Shown here piece after piece: positions 1 through 8,571 of a stretch of DNA of 28,816 nt (its first letter is position 1; the number at the start of each line of letters is the position of its first letter). The notes beneath the pieces are model-generated. The model ran no database searches. It worked only from the letters and a program-made list of their open reading frames with translations, and was not told the DNA's origin. Source of the stretch: JOPF133 sp052144935 (GTDB taxonomy: Bacteria > Acidobacteriota > Terriglobia > Bryobacterales > Bryobacteraceae). The position numbers were made by a program, and so were the translations under genes. The stretch lies in the NCBI GenBank assembly GCA_052144935.1, contig JBKQPR010000066.1:1-28816 (forward strand). The letters run 5' to 3'.

Positions 1-2
1 TC

Positions 3-284
3 GCCGCCAAGGCTCTCGAAACCATGGCCCACTACCTGGGCCGCGGCATGCGCATGATCGTGGCCGGCCTGGCGCCCGAGCGCATCATCGTAGTCGGCGA
101 CCTGACCCGTTCCTGGCATCGTTTCGGGGCCATCATCGAAGCCGAAGTGCAGGCGCAAGTGCTCCCCGGCGGTTGCATGCCGCGCCTGGTGCCCGCCTAC
201 GAGGACGGCATGGCCCGCCTGCGCGGCACCGTGGCGCTGGTTCTGCGGAAACACTTCGGCGCGGTCAGCGAAACTCAGGCGTAA
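3..284 (+). CDS. ROK-family protein, C-terminal part (5' end outside window)
   Basis: The open frame runs into the window from the left edge with no start inside it and stops at 284. The visible 93 residues contain a GRGMRMIVAGLAPERIIVVGD stretch, here split as GRGMRMIVAG and LAPERIIVVGD, which resembles the helix plus 'NLxxPexIVlgG' strand near the end of ROK (repressor/ORF/kinase) sugar kinases and regulators. It is followed by a typical short tail. The family binds sugars or phosphorylates them in the cytoplasm. Kinase and XylR-like regulator cannot be told apart, because the N-terminal ATP-binding or helix-turn-helix part is missing. A periplasmic or other ATPase-fold protein is possible but less likely. 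Confidence 0.6.
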   Translation, partial: AAKALETMAHYLGRGMRMIVAGLAPERIIVVGDLTRSWHRFGAIIEAEVQAQVLPGGCMPRLVPAYEDGMARLRGTVALVLRKHFGAVSETQA

Positions 285-494
285 GGCACAAACTCAGGAA
301 AGGAGACCGCGGCCCGCATGACCGGCGCCCGACTGTATGGATGGTCCGTTGCCGGCAAAACCCGCGGAGGGTGCGCCCCCCGGCGGATGCCCGAGACTTG
401 GACCAGCCTGACAACAGATCCCGGCGGTATGGAAGCGCGCTGAGAGGTGATGTTCCGATGTGGGGGCCCGCACCACTGACCGCGGCGGCCGCTC
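285..494. other. intergenic region, no gene recognised
   Basis: These 210 bases lie between the ROK gene end and the convergent PEP-CTERM gene end. Only a weak 42-codon frame (318-446, +) is present. It has no recognisable product and its purine-rich stretch is too far from the ATG. No clear terminator with a T-run was found. Confidence 0.4.
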
Positions 495-1226
495 TCAGGC
501 GCCTGTCGTGGTTCCGTGATTATCGGCCGATTTCCCCGCTCGAACTCTCCGTTTACGGCCCACAACGCCAAGGCCGACAAATCCCAAACCCACGAGAAAG
601 AAACTGGCGGGCTCCGGAACCGGCGGAGCATCTGTGAAGACTATCCCAAACCGCTGGATTGTAGGATCCTGGGGTACCCACATTGGGTAGAGAGCGGAAT
701 CTGCGACGCTCCATGAACCGTTGGCCACGGCTTGGGCGGCTTCGACCTCATATGGTTGCGCCGCCGGGTCGCTCGGAAACTGGGCGAGGGAGGTGTCGGA
801 AGACGGATTCATGATTTCCCAGATCGCCGTCGCGATGGCTCCTCTGGTGGCCAAAGGTGCGTTGATCAGGCCCACATAGTACAACTGGTTGATCAGGTAG
901 GTGGCTTCCATGGTGGCGGTGTCGGTCGCCACCTCGAAAGAACCGGGATACGTCGTTCCGACATCGGTTGGGCTGTTAAAGTCGAAACAGAACGAATAGA
1001 CCAGGAGATCGTTATAGCCGTCGCCATTCAGGTACGTGATATACGGATCGACGGGAATGTTATCCTCCGCCTGACCCGTGGTAGATGTGTAGCTGTAGAA
1101 GGCATAGTCGGGTGAAGCGAAGTTGCTATCCAAAGTGAGGTCGACGATGGCGCCCGCGTGAGCGGCCGTAGAAAGCGCTAGGCAGAGCGCCCCGCAGGCC
1201 AGTTTAAGCATTGTTTTAACTCTCAT
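495..1226 (-). CDS. PEP-CTERM sorting-domain protein (secreted)
   Basis: This 243-residue protein has an N-terminal signal peptide (basic MRVKTMLK, then a hydrophobic stretch ending AHA near residue 24). Near the C-terminus it has the tripartite PEP-CTERM signal: VPEPAS, a hydrophobic segment FFLVGLGFVGLGVVG, and a basic cluster RKRR. Such proteins are exported, cut by exosortase and usually end up at the cell surface or in extracellular polysaccharide. The middle is rich in Asp, Thr and Tyr and matches no enzyme I recognise. About 15 residues follow the basic cluster, longer than the usual few. Met6 is an alternative start. The gene is divergent from groES and has no operon partner here. Confidence 0.85.
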   Translation of the reverse strand: MRVKTMLKLACGALCLALSTAAHAGAIVDLTLDSNFASPDYAFYSYTSTTGQAEDNIPVDPYITYLNGDGYNDLLVYSFCFDFNSPTDVGTTYPGSFEVATDTATMEATYLINQLYYVGLINAPLATRGAIATAIWEIMNPSSDTSLAQFPSDPAAQPYEVEAAQAVANGSWSVADSALYPMWVPQDPTIQRFGIVFTDAPPVPEPASFFLVGLGFVGLGVVGRKRRVRAGKSADNHGTTTGA

Positions 1227-1715
1227 CTTTTGTTCACAGGTGTATCGTCATCCAGTATGAACGTTCAGGGAATGTATTGAAAAGTACCACGCGTACGGGC
1301 AGAACTGGAACCCGATTCTAGTACGTAAATGAATAGGTTAACCCGGGCGATTTTAAGTATCTACCTTAGAATGAAGCAGATAGTGGGCCAGTTCAGTTTA
1401 GCTGCTATGCCCTGGTGCTGGCTTTCGATAATGTACTCAGAGTGACGGTCATTGCACAGTTTCATGACGATGGCGCGTTCAAGTTGTGTCGCACTATGCC
1501 GCAAACAACGGCCTAAGGGGAATCATTTGAGAGCGGCTGGACCCCGTGTGAGTCTCCAGTTGTCAAGGTATTTAAATATATTGTAATCATATATTTACAA
1601 GATTTTATTGTCACTCTCCACAGGAGTGTGCTAATAATGTTGCGTGGGACCGGGCTTCGGTTCCAAACCATTAGACCAAAATACTCAATACAAATTTGTT
1701 GGAGGATGTTTTTCC
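1227..1715. other. groE upstream region
   Basis: These 489 non-coding bases separate the divergent PEP-CTERM and groES genes. The left half shows nothing I can name. From about 1556 the DNA becomes AT-rich and carries the groE control sites annotated separately. It includes a perfect TTGTAA/TTACAA inverted repeat (1581-1586 and 1595-1600, 8-nt gap) just upstream of the promoter. A second promoter-like pair, TTGTCA (1560-1565) and TGTAAT (1582-1587), lies upstream. Confidence 0.5.
1608..1638 (+). promoter_or_regulatory. groESL promoter with degenerate CIRCE-like operator
   Basis: A TTGTCA box (1608-1613) is followed 18 bases later by TAATAA(T) (1632-1638), a reasonable sigma-70 promoter about 80 bases before groES. 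Between and overlapping the boxes lies an inverted repeat, CACTC (1612-1616) and GAGTG (1624-1628), then TGCTAA. HrcA's CIRCE is TTAGCACTC-N9-GAGTGCTAA. Here the left arm TTGTCACTC matches 7 of 9 positions. The right arm is GAGTG-TG-CTAA with two extra bases, and the CACTC-to-GAGTG spacer is 7 instead of 9. It is therefore a candidate, possibly decayed, HrcA site. Confidence 0.45.
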
Positions 1716-2033
1716 ATGAAGATTCGTCCGCTCTATGACCGGATTGTGGTCAAGAGGATCGAGGAGAAAGAACAGAAGCACGGCGCGCTTTATATCCCGG
1801 ATTCGGCCAAGGAAAAGCCCCAGGAGGGCGAGGTGGTCGCGGTCGGGAAGGGCAAGCGCCTCGAAGACGGTAAGGTGATCCCGCTGGATGTCCAGGCCGG
1901 CGACCGCATCCTGTTCGGGAAGTACTCCGGCAGCGACATCAAGCTGGATAACGAAGAGTATCTGATTATGCGTGAAGACGAGGTCCTCGGGATTCTCGAC
2001 GCAGCGCCCCAGGTAGCCAAGAAAGCAAGCTAA
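1716..2033 (+). CDS. groES: co-chaperonin GroES (Hsp10)
   Basis: This is the 105-residue lid of the GroEL folding chamber. The start at MKIRPLYDR is chosen over an upstream in-frame ATG because GGAGGA (1701-1706) lies 9 bases before it and GroES proteins begin this way. Recognisable family blocks include IPDSAKEKPQEGEVVAVG, the roof-loop region, and GDRILFGKYSG. The GroEL-binding mobile loop (about residues 18-32) is unusual. Where most relatives have GG followed by three aliphatic residues before PD, this protein has HGALYIPD, giving LYI as the hydrophobic tripeptide and Ala in place of the second Gly. It is followed 15 bases later by groEL in one operon. Confidence 0.97.
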   Translation: MKIRPLYDRIVVKRIEEKEQKHGALYIPDSAKEKPQEGEVVAVGKGKRLEDGKVIPLDVQAGDRILFGKYSGSDIKLDNEEYLIMREDEVLGILDAAPQVAKKAS

Positions 2034-2048
2034 GGAGTCGAACAAACA

Positions 2049-3674
<1,626 letters not shown>

Positions 3675-3701
3675 GCAGCACCTTCTCCAATTGCCAAATT
3701 C

Positions 3702-3739
3702 GGCCGCGCTCCGGAATTCCGGGGCGCGGCCTTTTTTTT
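3702..3739 (+). terminator. rho-independent terminator of groESL
   Basis: A 13-bp stem (GGCCGCGC, a T-G wobble, CCGG) closes on an AATT loop at 3702-3731 and is followed by eight T residues (3732-3739). It lies 28 bases after the groEL stop. Confidence 0.95.
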
Positions 3740-3827
3740 GGCGCCAGCAGCCAAAGTGAAGCAACGCCCTTGCCCCACCCCCGCGCGCCCTCGGCCCCGG
3801 GCACAGCCTCGGCCCGCGAGGTAGACC

Positions 3828-3925
3828 CCCAGGCCCACGCGGCGGATGCCCCAGGCCCACGCGGCGAATGCCCTCGGTGAAGTGATCCGCCGACCGCCCG
3901 GGGCCCACCCGGCGGACGTCCCCGG
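3828..3925. repeat. short GC-rich degenerate tandem repeat
   Basis: A 22-base unit (CCCAGGCCCACGCGGCGGAT plus GC) occurs at 3828-3849. It is repeated immediately at 3850-3871 with one mismatch, and a decayed third copy lies around 3899-3921. It sits between the groEL terminator and the convergent kinase gene and has no recognised function. Confidence 0.6.
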
Positions 3926-3942
3926 CCCGCCGGCGTGCGCAA

Positions 3943-6582
3943 TTACTTCACGCCCTCGCCCACATACAATTCCGACCGCATGTAAGTGTAGTTATAGACG
4001 TAGGCGCGGCCGTCCGGCGTAATCAACGGATTCGACACCTGGTCCACCGGAATGGCCGGCCGCAGTTCTTTCCATGGCGCGCGCCGGCCGGTTTCCAAAT
4101 CGATCAGCGAGATCGGCATCATCCGGTTGTCGTTGTGATGGGTCACCACGTACACCGCTTTGCCATCGGCGCGCCAACCCACTGGCGCGTCATGCGGTGT
4201 CAGGCCGGGCACCGGCTTGGGGTCGCCGCCCGCCAGCGAATAGACGCACGAGGCCCCCGCCGCGCAGGGCAGCAGAAACGAGCGGCGATCCGGAGATACC
4301 AGCGGAAACTGATCCGGCGCGTTTGGCGGAGTGGCCGGCTTGACCGTATGGTTGCGTGCGTTCCAGGCGAAAAACTGGAATCCCTTGCCGTCCGGACTGG
4401 CTCCCTCCACCAGGTAGTTCTCCTCGCCCTCCAGCCAGCCCGCTACGATGCCTCCGTGCGGCAGTTGCGGCACATGCACCTCGACCGTTTCGCCCGGCCC
4501 GGTCGGCATCAGAATGAACGTGCGGTTGGCGGATTCCCGCGAGGTGTACCCAGTCACCCACTTCCCGTCTGGCGACAGTCTGAAAGCCACGCCGTCCCCC
4601 AGCCGCAAGGGTGGCGATCCGTCCGTGCGGCGCAGGTAAATGCTGCCCTTAGCGCCGCCGCTCTCGCCTACCGTTTCGGCCAGAATCACCGATCCATCGT
4701 CGGAGAGTCCCCTCAAGTCGGCCGACTCCAGAACCGAAAGATCGCGCTCCTCGGTGGCGCCGGACGCCAGGCCGCGGATGCCCTTGCGCCCGTTGTTCAA
4801 CGAAAACAAAATCCGCCCATCGGCGGCCCTATCGTAAAGCGCCAGATAACCAGGGAAACGCGCCGCTACCCGCCGTTTGCCGTCCATCCCGATGGCGTAA
4901 ATCGTATTCCGGTCGTTGGGGTCGAAGGACTGAAACCAGATCTCACGGCCATCGTGGCTCCACGCCAGCGCAGCGCTCTCCATCCCGCTGGTCTGTCCCG
5001 AGACCACTCCCCATTTCCGCACCTTTCCCGCCCGATCCACCGTATAGATCGCCATGATGCTGCCACTGCCGCCATAAGTGGTGAAGGCCACCTGTTGCCC
5101 GCCCGGTGAGATACGGATGCCAAACGGGCCAAATATGGTTTCGGTGAGCACCTTGCCTACTGGGTACTCGATCCGCCCCTTGCCGTTCACCTCCCGCACC
5201 ACCGCCAACTCCGAGCCATCCGGCGACCAGTCCGCCAGCCGCACGTGCTCCAGCAGTTCGCGCGGCTGCCCGCCGGAGATGGAACTGCGCGCCAGCGTGC
5301 CCGATCCATCGGGGTAGCTCGTGCCCGTCAGAAGGGCCACATCGCCCTTCGACGAGACCGCCAGCAGCCGGCCGCCGGGTAGATTCAGATCGCGTGATTC
5401 GGGATTCCCGGCAGTGGAAAGGTAGACGCCCGGCTCGCCGCCCTCCCAGGAGGCCGAATAGATCACGCTCTTCCCATCGGGTCCGAAGCGTGCGTTGGTC
5501 ACGCGGCCTTCGCGGAAGGTTATGCGGCTGAATTGGAGAGGCCCGCCGGCGCTCAGCCGATCGCGAAGCGAGTATCCGCCCGCGAACACCGCCAGCGCCA
5601 GCATGCCGGCGGCGATCGCGTGCGATGGCTTCCGGCGCCGCTTGGGCGAGGCGGCCGGAGCCGCGGGCGCTATCTCCGGATGGCTGCCGGTTGGGGCGAC
5701 CAGGGACCGCAGCGCAAAGGCCAGGTCGGCAGCCGATTGAAATCGCTGCGCGGGATTCTTTTCCAGGCAGCGGTGTACGATCGCCGCCAGCGCCGGAGGC
5801 ATTGCCCCGGCCGCCCCGGGTGGCGCGTCGCTCGAAACTTCGCGCGGCTCATCCCGCAAGACGGCGAGCATCACGTCGGCCGCGGAGCTTCCCTCGAAAG
5901 CGCGCTTGCCGGTGGCCATCTCGTAGATCACGCAGCCGAAGCTGAAAATGTCGGAGCGCGGGTCCACGTTTTCTCCGCGCACCTGCTCAGGCGACATATA
6001 CCCCACCGTGCCCAGCACCATTCCCGGCTGCGAAACCAGCATGGTGACGGTGTCGCTATCGGGACCAGGGGGCGCGCCGGGCGGGCCCGACCGCGGAGCG
6101 CTGTATTTGGCCAGCCCGAAATCCAGCACCTTCACCCGGCCGGGAGCGCCTGCCTGCGGGCCCGAGATCATGATGTTCTCGGGTTTCAGATCGCGGTGCA
6201 CGATGCCCAGCGCGTGGGCCGCCGCGATGGCCTCGGCCGTCTGGGTGGCTATCTCGATCAGCCTGCGGCCGGTGATGGGGCCGCGCTCCATGGCGCTGCG
6301 CAGCGATTCGCCCTCCACCAGCTCGGAGACGATATAGGCGCGGCCGTCGCTCTGCCCGATGTCGTACACCGAAACGATGTTGGGGTGGTTGAGCGCGCCC
6401 AGGGCCCGCGCCTCCTGCTCGAAGCGCTGGCGCCGCACCGGATCGCCCGCCAGGTCCGCGGATAGAATCTTGATGGCCACGGAGCGGTTCAATCGGGCAT
6501 CCCGCGCGCGCCACACCTGCCCCATGCCGCCCTCGCCGATCTTGTCGAGGATGTCGTAATGGCCCAGTTTTTGCCCTGTCAT
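3943..6582 (-). CDS. PknB-type Ser/Thr protein kinase with C-terminal WD40/TolB-like propeller
   Basis: This 879-residue protein has an N-terminal eukaryotic-type kinase domain (about 9-293): glycine loop GEGGMG (16-21), VAIK with Lys38, HRDLKPEN (129-136), DFG (154-156), and SPE in place of APE (197-199). All catalytic residues are present. A basic stretch (PKRRRK) and a single membrane helix (about 321-337) follow. The remaining roughly 530 residues contain repeated blade-like motifs such as FGPDGKSVIYSA, LSPDGKWV and VSPDRRSFLL, expected to form an extracytoplasmic beta-propeller sensor. Start: GGGAG lies 4 bases before the ATG, within a copy of the mutS2 3' end. The gene was probably once directly coupled to mutS2. 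Substrate and ligand are unknown. Confidence 0.93.
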   Translation of the reverse strand: MTGQKLGHYDILDKIGEGGMGQVWRARDARLNRSVAIKILSADLAGDPVRRQRFEQEARALGALNHPNIVSVYDIGQSDGRAYIVSELVEGESLRSAMERGPITGRRLIEIATQTAEAIAAAHALGIVHRDLKPENIMISGPQAGAPGRVKVLDFGLAKYSAPRSGPPGAPPGPDSDTVTMLVSQPGMVLGTVGYMSPEQVRGENVDPRSDIFSFGCVIYEMATGKRAFEGSSAADVMLAVLRDEPREVSSDAPPGAAGAMPPALAAIVHRCLEKNPAQRFQSAADLAFALRSLVAPTGSHPEIAPAAPAASPKRRRKPSHAIAAGMLALAVFAGGYSLRDRLSAGGPLQFSRITFREGRVTNARFGPDGKSVIYSASWEGGEPGVYLSTAGNPESRDLNLPGGRLLAVSSKGDVALLTGTSYPDGSGTLARSSISGGQPRELLEHVRLADWSPDGSELAVVREVNGKGRIEYPVGKVLTETIFGPFGIRISPGGQQVAFTTYGGSGSIMAIYTVDRAGKVRKWGVVSGQTSGMESAALAWSHDGREIWFQSFDPNDRNTIYAIGMDGKRRVAARFPGYLALYDRAADGRILFSLNNGRKGIRGLASGATEERDLSVLESADLRGLSDDGSVILAETVGESGGAKGSIYLRRTDGSPPLRLGDGVAFRLSPDGKWVTGYTSRESANRTFILMPTGPGETVEVHVPQLPHGGIVAGWLEGEENYLVEGASPDGKGFQFFAWNARNHTVKPATPPNAPDQFPLVSPDRRSFLLPCAAGASCVYSLAGGDPKPVPGLTPHDAPVGWRADGKAVYVVTHHNDNRMMPISLIDLETGRRAPWKELRPAIPVDQVSNPLITPDGRAYVYNYTYMRSELYVGEGVK

Positions 6583-6606
6583 ACTACTCCCGCAATTTTA
6601 CAATGG
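6583..6606 (-). repeat. mutS2 3'-end repeat, copy D
   Basis: Read on the minus strand, this 24-base segment encodes I-V-K-L-R-E-stop, like the last codons of mutS2, with one difference from copy B. Its GGGAG serves as ribosome-binding site for the intact kinase gene, whose ATG starts one base after the TAG. Confidence 0.85.
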
Positions 6607-7021
6607 ATGCCGGTCGCCTTCAGGGCCTGTACCGCCTGCACCGAGGATACCCAGCCGCATGCCGCTCTCGGCCACGACCTCGCAGTCTGGAAGCCGCGCG
6701 GAAATGGGAGGCAAGCTCGACCTGCAGGCGACCTACCTGAACGGCACGCCATGCATGTTTCAGAACAATCTGCCGGTGGCGGGCGGCTACTCAACCGGCA
6801 CCTCTCCGACTCCCTCCCCATGACACTGCAAGCGAAGGCTGCGGGTAGGCGCCGCGCAGTTCGTGGCCGGCCGGTCGTGACGCCGGAGTTCTTGCAGACG
6901 CCGTGGTCGAGCGCAGCATCCGGAACGGACGGCTCCGAAACTCCGCCATCGTACAGCTGCCGGGGTTGCCGGTTGCGTAACCGCCAATCCGGGTTCCCGT
7001 CGATACGATGGCGCTGGCCAG
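6607..7021. other. non-coding or decayed accessory DNA
   Basis: These 415 bases between copy D of the repeat and yafQ hold no frame I can assign. A plus-strand stretch around 6704-6823 reads GKLDLQATYLNGTPCMFQNN in one frame and then stops. It could be the relic of a secreted or structural protein. Overlapping open frames on both strands look like noise from high GC. Confidence 0.35.
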
Positions 7022-7294
7022 TCACTCGAACAACTCGGCGTGGCTCCCGGTGCGCACAAGGATTAACTCGGTCTCTGTCACTTTGTAGAGGAGGAACCAG
7101 TCGGGCTTGACATGACAGTCCCAGTGCCCAGACCAGTTTCCTCGCAACGCATGTGGCCGGCAGCGGGGAGGCAAGGGTTGCTCCGCCTGGAGAAGATTCA
7201 CGACCTCCTCCAACTTGTCCAGATCTTTGCCTTGCTTCTCAACCCGCCGCAGGTCCTTTTCAAACGCGGTTGTGGTGAGAAGGGCGAGGGCCAT
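7022..7294 (-). CDS. yafQ: YafQ-family mRNA interferase toxin
   Basis: This 90-residue RelE-superfamily protein is a ribosome-dependent endonuclease toxin. It is recognised by the family layout of a short N-terminal AFEKDLRRVEKQGKD, central RPHALRGNWSGHWDCHVKPDW and C-terminal RTGSHAELFE. The residues corresponding to E. coli YafQ His50, His63, Asp67, Trp68 and His87 are present as His48, His61, Asp65, Trp66 and His85, so it should be active. Its ATG overlaps the antitoxin stop (TAATG), the usual translational coupling. It is part of the accessory block between mutS2 and the kinase gene. Confidence 0.92.
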   Translation of the reverse strand: MALALLTTTAFEKDLRRVEKQGKDLDKLEEVVNLLQAEQPLPPRCRPHALRGNWSGHWDCHVKPDWFLLYKVTETELILVRTGSHAELFE

Positions 7295-7560
7295 TAGATC
7301 TTTTCGCGCAACTCACGGAAAGAACGATAGCGCTTCAATGCCCCGGGATCGTTTGCCTGCAGCATCGCAGCGACCGTTTGTGCATTGGGAATTGCGATTG
7401 GAAACGGAAGGCCCCTATGCAATTCGACTTGTTTCAGGAAGAGCCGGATCGCCTCCGTCGTCGAGACGCCGATTTTGGAGAAGACGCGCTCGGCCGACTC
7501 CTTCAACTTGGGGTCGATCCGGGCGTGAATCATCCGGGTTTTCCCGGTTTGCCGTCGCAT
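7294..7560 (-). CDS. dinJ: RelB/DinJ-family antitoxin
   Basis: This 88-residue antitoxin is encoded directly before yafQ. Its N-terminal half (MIHARIDPKLKESAERVF followed by KIGVSTTEAIRLFLKQ) is the ribbon-helix-helix dimer typical of RelB/DinJ. The C-terminal half, ending RYRSFRELREK, would wrap and neutralise the toxin. The complex is expected to bind a palindrome in its own promoter, and a perfect 14-base palindrome lies 21 bases upstream of the ATG. The cassette appears intact, in contrast to the neighbouring broken toxin-antitoxin genes. Confidence 0.9.
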   Translation of the reverse strand: MRRQTGKTRMIHARIDPKLKESAERVFSKIGVSTTEAIRLFLKQVELHRGLPFPIAIPNAQTVAAMLQANDPGALKRYRSFRELREKI

Positions 7561-7574
7561 AATGTGTTCCTTGC

Positions 7575-7781
7575 CTAGTGTATCTCAATTGAGATCAGCG
7601 CGGACAATAAAGGGGTCTTGCGATCGTTCACGACAAGGATATTCCGCACTTCAAGCCACCAGAGACCCGGCACGAGGGCCTGATCCGTGCGCAGGCGCGC
7701 GAACGCGAAATCTGCTCTGGGGTCGCCCTCATCCTCAAGATCCCAGCACGACACGATGGAGGCATCGAGAAGGAAGGACAT
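7575..7781 (-). pseudogene. vapC: VapC-type PIN-domain toxin, truncated
   Basis: The first 54 or so residues match PIN-domain VapC toxins: MSFLLDASIVSCW with the first acidic residue (Asp6), then LVPGLWWLEVRNILVVNDR with the second (Glu). Intact family members run to about 130 residues and continue with RRGRIS-like sequence and further metal-binding aspartates. Here homology ends abruptly near 7617 and the frame runs through the promoter of dinJ before stopping at 68 codons. It overlaps its antitoxin gene by one base (TAATG). It is certainly non-functional as an RNase. Confidence 0.8.
7577..7607 (-). promoter_or_regulatory. dinJ-yafQ promoter with 14-bp perfect palindromic operator
   Basis: ATCTCAATTGAGAT at 7582-7595 is a perfect palindrome. 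On the minus strand a TTGTCC box (7607-7602) is followed 17 bases later by GATACA (7584-7579), or 19 bases later by TACACT, so the palindrome sits in the spacer and reaches the -10. This is where RelB/DinJ-type repressors bind. Confidence 0.6.
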
Positions 7782-8024
7782 TAGTGCTTGCGCCCCTCAT
7801 CACGTGCCGGCAATATCTCCTCCACCGCGATCCTTCCCAAACCTCTGCGAAGCTCCTGGATACCTGCGAGGGCTTCGTCGATTTCTTTCTGTCGCCGGTC
7901 CGTCTCCGGCACAATCCGGGCAATTGGGCGCCCGTGCCGGGTGATGATCGGCGTTTCACCGCGCCACTTCGCCCAGGAGTTCCGGAAGGTGTGCTTTGGC
8001 CTCAGACGCCTGAATGGTTCTCAT
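7781..8024 (-). pseudogene. Phd/YefM-family antitoxin, frameshifted
   Basis: The sequence starts as MRTIQASEAKAHLPELLGEV-AR and then hits TGA at codon 23. In the next frame the product continues GETPIITRHGRPIARIVPE and on to EEILPAREEGRKH, ending exactly at the vapC start (TAATG). The missing two bases fall in a CG run (GCGCGG where GCGCGCGG is expected), so a dinucleotide deletion is the simplest explanation. It pairs with the truncated VapC. Both partners are dead, consistent with decay of an old toxin-antitoxin insertion. The start lies 6 bases after copy C of the mutS2 tail. Confidence 0.75.
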
Positions 8025-8029
8025 AATCG

Positions 8030-8063
8030 ACTACTCCCGCAACTCTACAATGGTAGCGCCCGC
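8030..8063 (-). repeat. mutS2 3'-end repeat, copy C (extended)
   Basis: On the minus strand this copy encodes E-G-A-G-A-T-I-V-E-L-R-E-stop, the last 12 codons of MutS2, with several base changes relative to the real gene end. It joins directly to the kinase gene fragment within a GTGAAGGCGC microhomology. Confidence 0.85.
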
Positions 8064-8519
8064 GCCTTCACGCGGCCGGGAGCGCCTGCCTGCGGGCCCG
8101 AGAGCATGATGTTCTCGGGTTTTCAGGTCGCGGTGCACGATGCCCAGCGCGTGGGCCGCCGCGATGGCCTCGGCCGTCTGGGTGGCTATCTCGATCAGCC
8201 TGCGGCCGGTGATGGGGCCGCGCTCCATCGCGCTGCGCAGCGATTCGCCCTCCACCAGCTCGGAGACGATATAGGCGCGGCCGTCGCTCTGCCCGACGTC
8301 GTACACCGAAACGATGTTGGGGTGGTTGAGCGCGCCCAGCGCGCGCGCCTCCTGCTCGAAGCGCTGGCGCCGCGCCGGATCGCCCGCCACGTCCGCGGAT
8401 AGAATCTTGATGGCTACGGAGCGGTTCAAGCGGGCATCCCGCGCGCGCCACACCTGCCCCATGCCGCCCTCGCCGATCTTGTCGAGGATGTCGTAATGGC
8501 CCAGTTTTTGCCCTGTCAT
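8031..8519 (-). pseudogene. 5' fragment of the Ser/Thr kinase gene fused to a mutS2 tail
   Basis: It is nearly identical to the first 150 or so codons of the intact kinase at 3943-6582. The aligned protein differs at only three positions (L44V, V49A, I75V) up to HRDLK. One extra A in an A-run (GAAAACCC versus GAAACCC) shifts the frame after Lys133. The DNA match continues to about 8064, then stops at copy C of the mutS2 tail, where the shifted frame happens to read out MutS2's own last residues. The product would have the N-lobe and VAIK lysine but no DFG or activation loop, so no kinase activity. The divergence is small, so the duplication is recent. Confidence 0.85.
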
Positions 8520-8543
8520 ACTACTCCCGCAATTCTACAATGG
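8520..8543 (-). repeat. mutS2 3'-end repeat, copy B
   Basis: On the minus strand it encodes I-V-E-L-R-E-stop, followed after one base by the ATG of the kinase fragment. It contains GAATTGCGGGAGTAGT, the core shared with copies C and D. Confidence 0.88.
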
Positions 8544-8571
8544 GGGGCGGCCACCACTCCCGCTTCAGCCT

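Noticed and set aside
318..446. 42-codon plus-strand ORF after the ROK gene
   Set aside because: The purine-rich AAAGGAG lies about 12 bases from the ATG and the peptide has no recognisable feature.
3943..6582. The kinase as a TolB-type translocation protein
   Set aside because: The propeller follows a complete kinase domain and a membrane helix, the usual arrangement of acidobacterial receptor kinases; there is no Tol-Pal gene nearby.
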